From the NCBI GenBank assembly GCA_012970285.1, contig JIBW01000002.1, positions 1,302,001-1,366,000 of the forward strand: 64,000 nt of DNA. Direction: 5' to 3'. The translations under genes were made by a program, and so were the position numbers. The notes beneath the pieces were generated by a model. It saw only the letters and a program-made list of their open reading frames with translations, did not search any database and was not told the origin of the DNA. Below are positions 28,536 through 36,380 of the stretch, one piece after another. The stretch comes from Bacillaceae bacterium JMAK1. GTDB lineage: Bacteria > Bacillota > Bacilli > Bacillales > Marinococcaceae. Within the stretch, counting starts at the first letter, position 1, and each line of letters starts with the position of its first letter.

Positions 28536-29879
28536 CTACTCATGATCAGGGATCGTCATTTGAAACGATACCCTTCCCTTACTATTGTCTACATGATGTT
28601 CACCGTGATGAAGCTCAACGATTTGTTTCACAATCGCAAGCCCCAAACCGTATTGACCTTTATTCCCTTTTCTAAACGGATCAAAAATCACTTCTCGTTC
28701 ATCTTCAGGAATTGGTTCTCCATCATTTTCAACATACAGTGTAACATGGTGCAACGACTGCTTGGCAGTAATCCAAATTCCACTTTCTGCATACCGCATC
28801 GCATTTTCAATTAAATTTTCTAGTAAAATTTGAATTTGCTCCAAATCACCATGAAATTGAATCTCTGCTCCTTGAATGACAAAGGACAAATCTGGACGTT
28901 GGATGCGATATCTTTCTTCTAAACGATAAGCCAATTCACCAAACGAGATCCGCTCACGATTAATCGTCTCCGTTTTCATCGCACCGAGCTTCGTAAAGTA
29001 GAGCATATCCTTTACACGCTTGTCCATTCGATTCGCTTCTTGCAAAATTACGTCCATTGATTCTTCTACTGTATTCTTCGGTAAAATCCCATCTTTTACA
29101 GACTGAGCATACGTTTTCACGACCATAATTGGCGTTTTAAGCTCGTGAGACGCGTGTTGAATAAACGTCTTCTGTGCGCGGTCATGACGAATCAGATTTT
29201 GTCTCATTAATTCAAATTGGTCCGATAGCTTCTGAAAATCTTCATCACCTTTCCAATGAAAAGGCTCTTTCCAATTTCGTTTTGCAATCTGCTCAAAATG
29301 ATTGCCGAGCAAGCGCAAAGGTTTGCGTAAGTATCGTGTTAGCCAAATGGCTGGTAACAAGGTGAACGCCGTCGTCAAAATCAGCAAATAAACAAAGTTC
29401 CCCCATAAACTATTGATTAAGCTATCACGATAAGAATCCCACATGAAGGAAATTAGATAATTCTCGTTATCTTCGCTATCAAATTGTTTAATCACATAAA
29501 ACAATGTGTTACCTTCAAACGTTAGCTCATAACGCTCTGTATCTCCCTCTTGAGAGACTGCATTGTTAATGATCGTATCAATGGCGTCAGGCGGAATGGC
29601 ATGTAACGTTAACGGGCGTACAACAGAATCCTCAATAAGTAAATGCCCCGTTTCACGAAGCTCCGGATCGATAAATGCACTTTCTTCATCAATCTCAACG
29701 AACTGACCGCTAAACGGATTAATTTGGCGATTCTGTGCTTGTTCTATGATGCGATACGTTTCTTCGGTTAACGTTCCTTGAATGTACATCGGATAAATAA
29801 CAGCCATTGAAACGGCAACGAGAATGAGTAAAGCTGCAAAAGATAGCCAAATCCTTCTCGTTAAATTCATGCGAATCAT
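28536..29879 (-). CDS. cssS: CssS-like secretion-stress sensor kinase
   Basis: 447-aa membrane histidine kinase. TM1 about 10-32, extracellular sensor about 33-158 (acidic), TM2 about 160-180 followed by the PAIWLTRYLRKPL start of HAMP; HisKA His at 245 in QHASHELKTP; HATPase motifs ENLIENAMRYAES, DPFRKGNKGQYGLGLAI. The WDSYRDSL segment before TM2 and PAIWL after it resemble B. subtilis CssS as I recall it. CssS detects misfolded secreted protein and induces HtrA-type proteases. The start overlaps cssR (ATGA). Confidence 0.85.
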   Translation of the reverse strand: MIRMNLTRRIWLSFAALLILVAVSMAVIYPMYIQGTLTEETYRIIEQAQNRQINPFSGQFVEIDEESAFIDPELRETGHLLIEDSVVRPLTLHAIPPDAIDTIINNAVSQEGDTERYELTFEGNTLFYVIKQFDSEDNENYLISFMWDSYRDSLINSLWGNFVYLLILTTAFTLLPAIWLTRYLRKPLRLLGNHFEQIAKRNWKEPFHWKGDEDFQKLSDQFELMRQNLIRHDRAQKTFIQHASHELKTPIMVVKTYAQSVKDGILPKNTVEESMDVILQEANRMDKRVKDMLYFTKLGAMKTETINRERISFGELAYRLEERYRIQRPDLSFVIQGAEIQFHGDLEQIQILLENLIENAMRYAESGIWITAKQSLHHVTLYVENDGEPIPEDEREVIFDPFRKGNKGQYGLGLAIVKQIVELHHGEHHVDNSKGRVSFQMTIPDHE

Positions 29880-30556
29880 GAGGAAAGAATCCTATACCCA
29901 AAACCGTACAATGTTTCTAAATGAATGCGCGGCATCTTTTTGCGAACACGTCTAACAACATCATCAACTGCACGCTCAGAACCGAAATAATTTTCTCCCC
30001 ATACTTCTTCAATAATATCTTCACGGGATAACGCTTTTCCTACTTGTTCAGTTAAAAGGAGAATAAGATCCATCTCTTTTGTTGTTAAATCAACCGGTTG
30101 CTCCGGTTGATGATTATCTGTTACTGTACGCGCCTCAGCGTCAATCGTATAGTCATTGAGCTCAATCTTCTTGCTCTCTTCGGATTCTTGTCCGTACGAA
30201 CGGGTCAGAAGTTTTTTCGCTCGTATGATTAACTCTTGAGGCAAGAACGGCTTTGAAATATAATCATCACTTCCCATTTCAAGCCCTAATACCCGGTCGA
30301 GGTCTTGGTCTCTTGCAGAGATAAAAATGACTGGAATATCGCCTTGCTTCTCACGAATATTCTTTAAGATTTGATAGCCATCTGTACCTGGTAACATAAT
30401 GTCAAGCACCCAGAGATGAGGCATTTCTTCGACCGCTTCATTCGCCTTGTCCCCATCGTGAAATAGTTGGACATTCCAACCTTCTCTTTCCATATAGGCT
30501 TTCAGTGCCTCTGATAAGTTCTGTTCATCTTCAACGAGAAATACGGTATAACTCAT
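29876..30556 (-). CDS. cssR: CssR-like response regulator
   Basis: 226-aa OmpR-type regulator. Receiver phospho-acceptor Asp52 in LDIMLPGTDGY, Lys in FLPQELI region (ISKPF); C-terminal winged helix with ERAVDDVVRRVRKKMP. The N-terminus MSYTVFLVEDEQNL and the end ETLYGFGYRILSS closely match my memory of B. subtilis CssR. The ATG at 30556 has GGGTGG upstream. With CssS it would control extracytoplasmic proteases during secretion stress; prsA lies 3 kb away. Confidence 0.87.
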   Translation of the reverse strand: MSYTVFLVEDEQNLSEALKAYMEREGWNVQLFHDGDKANEAVEEMPHLWVLDIMLPGTDGYQILKNIREKQGDIPVIFISARDQDLDRVLGLEMGSDDYISKPFLPQELIIRAKKLLTRSYGQESEESKKIELNDYTIDAEARTVTDNHQPEQPVDLTTKEMDLILLLTEQVGKALSREDIIEEVWGENYFGSERAVDDVVRRVRKKMPRIHLETLYGFGYRILSS

Positions 30557-30653
30557 GGATTGCCACCCACTTCTGTACTCATTTTTTAATTTAGACGAGC
30601 AATTGACGTTCATATTGCTTCCTGTCCATTTCAATTATCGCCTTTTATAGCTG

Positions 30654-30687
30654 TAAAAACAAGAAAGAACTGTCAGATGACAGTTCT
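30654..30687 (-). terminator. Terminator after the His-rich gene
   Basis: AGAACTGTCA/TGACAGTTCT, followed on the minus strand by TTCTTGTTTTT. Separates the His-rich gene from cssR. Confidence 0.75.
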
Positions 30688-30698
30688 CAGTTAACATA

Positions 30699-31523
30699 CT
30701 AAAAGATTAAAGACAAAGCTGCAAGACCCGCTAACGGAAGCGCGATTCTACGAAAGCGTCCTCCCCCATAAAAAGGTCCTGGACCGTATCCATATCCAAA
30801 ACCTGGTCCGAACCCACCAAAGATTCTCTCATCTTGTTGATGTGATCCGTCAGGAGCGAACCGCATGTTTTCATGAGCATGGGCTGGATAGTGCTCATTC
30901 ATCCAATTCTGCATCGATTCATTGCTTTGAGATTGGTGACCTTGATTCATGTGGTGGTGCTGATCATGTTCCATGTACCCATGATTGTGCCCTTGATGAT
31001 GGTGATGGCCTTGACCTCCTCCATGGTGTTGGTGACCACCGTGATGGTGTCCTTGGCCTCCTTCATGGTGGTGATGGCCCCCATGATGATGGCCTTGACC
31101 TCCTCCATGGTGGTGATGGCCCCCGTGGTGGTGTCCTTGACCTCCTCCATGGTGGTGATGGCCCCCGTGATGGTGTCCTTGACCTCCTCCATGGTGGTGA
31201 TGGCCTCCGTGATGGTGTCCTTGACCTCCTCCATGGTGGTGATGGCCTCCGTGGTGATGACCTTGACCTCCTCCATGGTGGTGATGGCCTCCGTGGTGAT
31301 GACCTTGACCTCCTCCATGGTGGTGATGGCCTCCATGTTGGTGAAGATATGCTGCCGCTACTTCTTCTCCATCCGCTACATTTTCAGGGATTAATAAATA
31401 AACATGTTCATCATCAACACTCTCTAAAAACCCTTGGAAGGTCTTTTCGTCAAACATCTGAACGTTCACGTTCTGCCCAACGTGTTGCACACAATGATCG
31501 TATTTTTGTTTCATAGAATCCAT
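30699..31523 (-). CDS. Histidine/glycine tandem-repeat protein
   Basis: 274 aa in three parts. Residues 1-60 look like a small beta domain (VGQNVNVQMFDEKTFQGFLE, DDEHVYLLI), similar to short Bacillus proteins with an Sm-like start and a Gly/Phe/Tyr tail. About 63-180 are eight copies of a 14-residue unit (HHHHGGGQGHHHGG), then further His/Gln-rich sequence. The end is Gly/Tyr/Phe-rich (FGPGFGYGYGPGPFYGGG) with a hydrophobic LPLAGLAALSLIF. Strong metal (Ni, Zn, Cu) binding is expected from composition; location may be spore coat or wall, which is inference. GGAGGT lies 12 nt before the ATG. Confidence 0.8.
   Translation of the reverse strand: MDSMKQKYDHCVQHVGQNVNVQMFDEKTFQGFLESVDDEHVYLLIPENVADGEEVAAAYLHQHGGHHHHGGGQGHHHGGHHHHGGGQGHHHGGHHHHGGGQGHHHGGHHHHGGGQGHHHGGHHHHGGGQGHHHGGHHHHGGGQGHHHGGHHHHEGGQGHHHGGHQHHGGGQGHHHHQGHNHGYMEHDQHHHMNQGHQSQSNESMQNWMNEHYPAHAHENMRFAPDGSHQQDERIFGGFGPGFGYGYGPGPFYGGGRFRRIALPLAGLAALSLIF
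31009..31344. repeat. 42-bp tandem repeat (eight copies) inside the His-rich gene
   Basis: Unit built of ccttgacctcctccatggtg followed by gtgatggcc(t/c)ccgtggtgatg-type sequence. Copies differ mainly at third codon positions, the outermost ones most, and all keep frame. Copy number probably varies between strains. Confidence 0.93.
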
Positions 31524-31582
31524 TATAATCGCCTACCTCCTTCTACCCACTACGCTATTCACAATTGAAGGATTGGTGAGTA

Positions 31583-31643
31583 AAAAACAAAAATCCTTGC
31601 CACCAAACACCACATACTCCGCTGGTGTTGAAGACAAGGATTT
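31583..31643 (-). terminator. Terminator of yidC2
   Basis: AAATCCTTG/CAAGGATTT with an inner ACACCA/TGGTGT, followed on the minus strand by TTGTTTTTT. Confidence 0.8.
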
Positions 31644-31648
31644 CTCAT

Positions 31649-32425
31649 TTATTGTTCCGTAGCGACATCACTACTCGCTTCTTTGCGTTTATCACGCATT
31701 TGAATAGCGTAAGTTTGTATAATCATAAACAAACTTCCTGTTGCCCAGTAAAGGGATAGCGCAGACGGTAAAGCGATCCCGATAAACACGATCATAACCG
31801 GCATAATATACTGCATAATCTTCATTTGAGCTGCCATTTCTTGCGGCAGTTGTCTCGTACTCAAATGCATTTGTGCGTACATGAGTACACCTGCAAGTGC
31901 AGGCATAATGTAATAAGGATCCGGCGCTCCTAAATCCATCCATAAGAAACTGTGCGTTGCAATTTCTTCCGTTCGAATGATAGCGAAATAAAACGCCATT
32001 AAGATCGGCATTTGAATGAGAATTGGAAGACACCCCATCAAAGGGTTAATGCCACTTCTTTGATAAAGCTGAATCATTTCTTGTTGCATTTTCGCTTGAT
32101 CTTCTTGCTTTTTTGGATCGTACTTTTCACGAAGCTTATCTAATTCAGGTCTTAGTGTTTGCATTGCCTTGCTGCTCTTTTGTTGTTTCAAAAACAACGG
32201 CAAAATCGCCAACCTTATAACGACTGTCATAAGCATAATTGCAAGACCATAGCTGCCGTTAAACAACTCCGCAGCTTGTATGATTAACCACGAAAGCGGA
32301 AACACAAAGAAGTGATTCCATATGCCTTCACTTTCAGAAGTAATTGGTGCTTGATCCATTCCACAAGCCGTTAATACCATTAGAGCTATAACGAGTAACG
32401 TTATCATTTGTAGTCGTCGTTTCAT
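31649..32425 (-). CDS. yidC: YidC/Oxa1 family membrane protein insertase (YidC2-like)
   Basis: 258 aa. Lipoprotein signal with lipobox LTAC (Cys21), then five membrane segments typical of Gram-positive YidC. The functional groove Arg is at about 71 (VVIRLAILPLFLKQQKSSKAM), and LMGCLPILIQMPILMAFY is the conserved second cytoplasmic region. It inserts membrane proteins alone or with Sec. Bacilli usually carry two copies (SpoIIIJ and YqjG); this one follows a MifM-like leader, arguing for the regulated YqjG/YidC2 role. Its GAAGGAGG ribosome binding site can be sequestered by the leader ORF's 3' end. Confidence 0.94.
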   Translation of the reverse strand: MKRRLQMITLLVIALMVLTACGMDQAPITSESEGIWNHFFVFPLSWLIIQAAELFNGSYGLAIMLMTVVIRLAILPLFLKQQKSSKAMQTLRPELDKLREKYDPKKQEDQAKMQQEMIQLYQRSGINPLMGCLPILIQMPILMAFYFAIIRTEEIATHSFLWMDLGAPDPYYIMPALAGVLMYAQMHLSTRQLPQEMAAQMKIMQYIMPVMIVFIGIALPSALSLYWATGSLFMIIQTYAIQMRDKRKEASSDVATEQ

Positions 32426-32432
32426 TTCATTT

Positions 32433-32473
32433 CCTCCTTCGTTTTTACAGCACGTTAACGAGTATGAAGGAAA
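32433..32473 (-). promoter_or_regulatory. Shine-Dalgarno-sequestering hairpin of yidC2
   Basis: On the minus-strand RNA, UUUCCUUC (32473-32466, inside the last codons of the leader ORF) pairs with GAAGGAGG (32440-32433), 8 pairs including two U-G, across a 25-nt loop holding the leader stop codon. A ribosome stalled a few codons before the leader stop would open it. Confidence 0.6.
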
Positions 32474-32724
32474 GAAATCTCATCATCATCGGATGAATGA
32501 TCCGCAAGCGACGGGACTTTGCGCTTAATGATACTAAATGTCCGTTTAGGGTTGAGACTATGAGCTTCTATATGTTTACTTTGATAACATTGTTGGTGAA
32601 CATGTCGTTCATCCAATACATATGCAAACTCTATAAATAATCGAATTTGCAAACCGAGTAGTGCAATTTGCGAAAGCAATAACATAAACGTAAACCACTC
32701 AGTATCTGATATCATTTCAATCAT
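32455..32724 (-). CDS. Putative MifM-type arrest peptide upstream of yidC2
   Basis: 89 aa. One hydrophobic segment at about 10-36 (FTFMLLLSQIALLGLQIRLFIEF), then a basic and His-rich middle, a Lys/Arg cluster (SIIKRKVPSLADH, about 64-76) and the acidic DDDE at 79-82, seven residues before the stop. It ends 29 nt before yidC2, and its last codons can pair with the yidC2 ribosome binding site. B. subtilis MifM (95 aa) has the same plan: TM near the N-terminus, arrest at a C-terminal acidic tract (DEED), hairpin hiding the yidC2 SD. Sequence similarity to MifM itself is not apparent, so arrest is inferred. The ATG follows GAGGGGTG. Confidence 0.65.
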   Translation of the reverse strand: MIEMISDTEWFTFMLLLSQIALLGLQIRLFIEFAYVLDERHVHQQCYQSKHIEAHSLNPKRTFSIIKRKVPSLADHSSDDDEISFLHTR

Positions 32725-32755
32725 AGTCTCACCCCTCTCTGTCAGTTGCTATGCA

Positions 32756-32764
32756 ATTATACCA
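32756..32764 (-). promoter_or_regulatory. Extended -10 promoter for the leader-yidC2 unit
   Basis: TGGTATAAT on the minus strand, about 30 nt before the leader ATG; no convincing -35 is present, as allowed for extended -10 promoters. Confidence 0.55.
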
Positions 32765-32781
32765 AAGTCTTCTATGAAAAC

Positions 32782-34065
32782 CTAATTGTCCTTTTCTCGA
32801 TTTGTTACAATTAATGCACGTTTAATCATCTCAACTAGACGACCTTGTGAATACAAAAGCACTCCTCCACGATAAACCCTCGTTGCAATCACCATTAAAA
32901 TTACAATGGATCCGATAAGAAGGACAAACGACAAAATCATTTCAAATGAAGACGCTTCTCCCATTCCGACCCGTAAAAACATAATCATTGGCGTAAAGAA
33001 TGGAATGTAGGAAGTTACCGTCGTAATTGTTGCCGATGGGTTTCCTAAACTAAACATCGAAATGAGCAACGCTAGAATAACGAGCATATTCATTGGTCCT
33101 ACTGCAAGACCAACGTCTTCAATTCGAGTGACTAATGAACCGAGCATTGCAGCAAGTGTCGCGTATAAAAAGTAGCCAAGCACAAAGTAAACGAAGGCTA
33201 ATAAGAATAGCTCCAAAGAGAAGCTCGCTTCTTGAATCATGTCTTGCTCAGCTTGTCCGACATTACCACTAACTTGTGGAAGCGAACCATCCATCCCCAT
33301 TCCAAAGGTAACAAGTGCCACAAGAAAGATGATGCTGTATTGCGTAAGGCCGACAAGTCCTACTCCAAGAATCTTCCCAAACATTTGTTGGGCGGGTGAT
33401 GTACTCGTTATTAACAGCTCCATCACTCGCGAACTCTTTTCTGTCGCCACTTCTGAAGCAATCATGTTTCCAAGAAATAACACCGTAAAATAAATCACGA
33501 ACAATAAAATATACACGAAAAAACGTGCTTGATCTAATTCCGCTTCGGAACGGGCGTTATCATCACTTGCTTCTAACGAGAACACAACAGGCTGAGCGAT
33601 GTTATCGATCACTTCTTCAGAAATACCCGACTGCTCTATGCGTTTCTCTTCAGCAATTGACTGTATTTCCGATTCAAGAATTCTCGGCAAATACGACTGA
33701 TTGATTGACGGTGCTTCGTAATGAGCGACTGGGTGATCCACTGTCCCTTCAATAAAAAGCAGTGCATCATAACGATCAAACACCTCTTCATCTTTCGCTA
33801 TAGAAGAATCGTATTGCTCAAAATGAATCGTTTCGTCACGTTCAGTAAAGGTGTGCTCTAATTCAATAAACAGCTCTTCTGTCTCATCTACAACAGCAAC
33901 CGAATAAACGCTCGTTTCAGGATCATCGTCAAAAAAATCTAGAATCGCTTCGATATTTAGAATGATCGACATAAACAAGATCATAAAAAATGAAGTGAAG
34001 AAAAACGTTTTAGAAACGACTTTCGTATAGAACGTGTGCCAAAGTACGAGCCCGATATTACGCAT
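32782..34065 (-). CDS. yhaP: YhaP-like ABC transporter permease (NatB type)
   Basis: 427 aa. One N-terminal TM, an acidic extracytoplasmic domain of about 150 residues, then five or six C-terminal TMs (FFVYILLFVIYFTVLFLGN..., EVATEKSSRVMELLITS is the conserved coupling region). This is the ABC-2/NatB arrangement, suggested to export Na+ or other compounds. The ATG overlaps yhaQ by 8 nt. The many Asp/Glu of the external loop fit the alkaliphile pattern. Confidence 0.87.
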   Translation of the reverse strand: MRNIGLVLWHTFYTKVVSKTFFFTSFFMILFMSIILNIEAILDFFDDDPETSVYSVAVVDETEELFIELEHTFTERDETIHFEQYDSSIAKDEEVFDRYDALLFIEGTVDHPVAHYEAPSINQSYLPRILESEIQSIAEEKRIEQSGISEEVIDNIAQPVVFSLEASDDNARSEAELDQARFFVYILLFVIYFTVLFLGNMIASEVATEKSSRVMELLITSTSPAQQMFGKILGVGLVGLTQYSIIFLVALVTFGMGMDGSLPQVSGNVGQAEQDMIQEASFSLELFLLAFVYFVLGYFLYATLAAMLGSLVTRIEDVGLAVGPMNMLVILALLISMFSLGNPSATITTVTSYIPFFTPMIMFLRVGMGEASSFEMILSFVLLIGSIVILMVIATRVYRGGVLLYSQGRLVEMIKRALIVTNREKDN

Positions 34066-34957
34066 GTGCCGAACCTGCCTTATCAATAAAAATGTCATGA
34101 AGTGTAGGTTCTTCAACCGCAAATAACTGAACATTTCCTTTGTTATGTAACGCTTCAAAAACGACATTCACAACTGACTCGGTTTGAACAACCACTCGAG
34201 TTTCATGAGCTTCTTCTTGTACATCAAGTACACCTTCTAGCTCCAGTAAATAACCTAAGGGAAAATCAGACTGAATGCGAATTGTTCGACTCCGATAAGC
34301 TGCTTTTATTTGTTGAAGTGAACCATACGCAACTTGCTGCCCATTATTTAAAATGCTTAAATTCTCACAAAGTGATTCAACGTGATCCATTCGATGACTT
34401 GAAAAAACAATGGTTGTCCCACGATCTCGTAAATCAAAGACCGCCTTTTTTAATACATCAATGTTAATCGGATCTAACCCGCTAAATGGTTCATCTAAGA
34501 TCAGTAATTCTGGTTTATGCATCACACTCGCTATAAATTGGATCTTCTGTTGATTTCCTTTTGATAATTGTTCCATTCGTTTGTTCTCATATTGCAACGC
34601 TTCAAATTTACGCAACCACTCTGTCACTTCGTCTTTGACTTCTTGTTTTGTCATCCCTTTTAAACGACCGAGGTATATAAGTTGTTGCATGACTTTTAAC
34701 TTTGGATACAGCCCTCGCTCTTCAGGCAAATAGCCAATCGTTCGACTCGTTAGTTTGGATGGCGTAACATTGCCCCACGTAATCGTCCCTTGATTTGCTT
34801 TTAACAGGCCGAGCATCAAGCGAAACGTCGTTGTCTTCCCTGCACCGTTCCTGCCGAGCAATCCAAACATCTCACCACGGTTCACTTCAAATGAAAGGTT
34901 TTCAACGGCAAGCTTTGAACCGTACTTTTTCGATACACTTTGTATTATTAATGACAT
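34058..34957 (-). CDS. yhaQ: YhaQ-like ABC transporter ATP-binding protein
   Basis: 299 aa. Walker A GLLGRNGAGKTT, signature QLSKGNQQKIQ, Walker B LLILDEPFSGLDP, SSHRM switch; a C-terminal NatA-like extension of about 80 residues follows. The second of two ATGs (34957) is 8 nt from AGGTG; the first (34963) is too close. Partner of YhaP, and the yhaQ-yhaP order matches B. subtilis. Confidence 0.9.
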   Translation of the reverse strand: MSLIIQSVSKKYGSKLAVENLSFEVNRGEMFGLLGRNGAGKTTTFRLMLGLLKANQGTITWGNVTPSKLTSRTIGYLPEERGLYPKLKVMQQLIYLGRLKGMTKQEVKDEVTEWLRKFEALQYENKRMEQLSKGNQQKIQFIASVMHKPELLILDEPFSGLDPINIDVLKKAVFDLRDRGTTIVFSSHRMDHVESLCENLSILNNGQQVAYGSLQQIKAAYRSRTIRIQSDFPLGYLLELEGVLDVQEEAHETRVVVQTESVVNVVFEALHNKGNVQLFAVEEPTLHDIFIDKAGSAHA

Positions 34958-34989
34958 ATCCATGTCACCTTCTTTCTTCGTCGCCTTGT

Positions 34990-35018
34990 ACTATAGCAAC
35001 TTCATTCCTTAAGAACAA
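34990..35018 (-). promoter_or_regulatory. Promoter of yhaQP
   Basis: TTGTTC, 17-nt spacer, TATAGT on the minus strand. Confidence 0.6.
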
Positions 35019-35020
35019 GT

Positions 35021-35050
35021 TCTACAAAACGTTTTGATTTATGGTATAAT
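35021..35050 (+). promoter_or_regulatory. Promoter of yhzD
   Basis: TCTACA, 18-nt spacer, perfect TATAAT; divergent from and partly interleaved with the yhaQP promoter. Confidence 0.6.
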
Positions 35051-35080
35051 TCTAACAAATCAACTGGAGGTAGATGCAAC

Positions 35081-35260
35081 ATGAACTACGCATTAACCGT
35101 TTTTGACAAAAAAGGCGAGCTACTTCTAAACGAGTCATTCACATTCCCAAATGACCAAGAAGCAATTGACCACGGAAAGAAACGACTTGAAGAACAGTCT
35201 TATTCCACAACTACACATCGTCTCGTACGAGCGGGAAAGTTGTTACTTTTTTATCGCTAA
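35081..35260 (+). CDS. yhzD: YhzD-like small protein
   Basis: 59 aa: MNYALTVFDKKGELLLNE, a middle with DQEAIDHGKKRLEEQ and a basic end HRLVRAGKLLLFYR. This layout (TVFDK at the start, THR and GKLLLF at the end) fits the YhzD family found next to yhaQ in Bacillus. Cytoplasmic, function unknown. GGAGGT precedes the ATG, and its own promoter and terminator are visible. Confidence 0.75.
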   Translation: MNYALTVFDKKGELLLNESFTFPNDQEAIDHGKKRLEEQSYSTTTHRLVRAGKLLLFYR

Positions 35261-35269
35261 CAGACGAAC

Positions 35270-35309
35270 GAAAGGCTTAACGAATGATTCCATTCGTTAA
35301 GCCTTTCTT
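35270..35309. terminator. Bidirectional terminator
   Basis: 17-bp perfect stem (GAAAGGCTTAACGAATG) with a 4-nt loop between convergent yhzD and the HAD-like gene. Confidence 0.92.
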
Positions 35310-35315
35310 ATGATT

Positions 35316-36161
35316 TTAAAGGAGGCTGACTTTCATCTGCTTTCTAAATACTTCTTTAATCATATAAGCAAGCCCATTTTGATCTACAGAACGAGTTAAC
35401 CAGTTGCTAGCGGACACAACCGACGGTGGCGAGCCACCCATTGCGACACCAATCCCTACAGAATTCAACAACTGTTCGTCTCCGACCTTACAACCCGTCG
35501 CTACAATTTCTTCTGGCTTAATGCCTAATTCATGAGCCAAGAAAAGAAGCGCTTCCGCTTTTGTTGCTTGCTTCGTGCTAATGTAAATCGTCTGATCACG
35601 TCGCAAATCTAATATCCTTACATCTGGAATACGCTCATGTAGGTGCTTTACAGCAATCGCTTTTAATTCCTCAGTCTCGAAATGAACGCGAAAGCGGATC
35701 GATTCGATTCGGTGTAAATCAATATGTTCACTCAAGTGATCAACGACCGATTGTGAGAATAATGATTCACTAAGACTTACTGTCATTTTACCTAGGAAAT
35801 TCTGCGGTTGCTGTTGACGGTTTGTAAGTTCGAACTTTTCATGTTCAACAACGACTTGGCACGAAAAATGTTCCAATTCCATCGCTACATCTCTTGCCAT
35901 TTCTACAGGTAATCGTGTTGCATGAAGAGGTTTATCTGCTTTTCCAGCAATTAACCCACCACCATAGGAGATCAACTCATGATTAATCTTCAAATGCTTA
36001 GCGATTTTCTCTAGCTGCTGGTGCGAACGATTGGAACATAACGTTACATATACACCTTTGTCTTGAACGAATTCAATGGCTTCCTTCGTCGTTCTAGACA
36101 TGCGTCCATTTTCTTTTAATATGCTTCCATCAACAGAAAGTGCTAACATCCGATAGTTCAT
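35316..36161 (-). CDS. yhaX: HAD-IIB (Cof type) family protein lacking the nucleophile Asp (YhaX-like)
   Basis: 281 aa with the overall Cof-type fold and a cap domain (about 85-190). Motif I, normally DxDGT, reads SVDGS (Ser9, Asp11), so the phosphorylated Asp is missing. Motif II is CSNRS, motif III Lys is kept (QATKAEALLFLA). Motif IV, normally GDxxND, reads GCKVGD. Phosphatase activity is therefore doubtful and a binding or structural role may be more likely. The ATG at 36161 is 11 nt from AAGGAG. Location by synteny matches B. subtilis yhaX. Confidence 0.8.
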   Translation of the reverse strand: MNYRMLALSVDGSILKENGRMSRTTKEAIEFVQDKGVYVTLCSNRSHQQLEKIAKHLKINHELISYGGGLIAGKADKPLHATRLPVEMARDVAMELEHFSCQVVVEHEKFELTNRQQQPQNFLGKMTVSLSESLFSQSVVDHLSEHIDLHRIESIRFRVHFETEELKAIAVKHLHERIPDVRILDLRRDQTIYISTKQATKAEALLFLAHELGIKPEEIVATGCKVGDEQLLNSVGIGVAMGGSPPSVVSASNWLTRSVDQNGLAYMIKEVFRKQMKVSLL

Positions 36162-36332
36162 AATTTTGTCCACTCCTTCTTATACACCGTCCTATTGCTA
36201 AAAAATATGTATGAAACAAACAGAATAGAACATGTCTTAGAAGGAACTTAAAGCGACCTCCATTTATCCTTAAGGTCCTTATGAAAAAAATCGTTCTCAA
36301 ATGCAACCTTCACTTCCTTTTTAACTGGACAA

Positions 36333-36375
36333 CAAAAAAACGGGAAACAAGCGTCACCGCTTCGTTTCCCGTTTT
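36333..36375 (-). terminator. Terminator of yheA
   Basis: AACGGGAAAC...GTTTCCCGTT with inner AGCG/CGCT and a run of seven T on the minus strand. Confidence 0.9.
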
Positions 36376-36380
36376 GCATA

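Noticed and set aside
30842-31516. Long open frames on the plus strand across the His-rich gene (up to 224 codons)
   Set aside because: They are antisense readings of the 42-bp repeat, which has no stops in several frames; no ribosome binding site, and the minus frame has the recognisable flanking domains.
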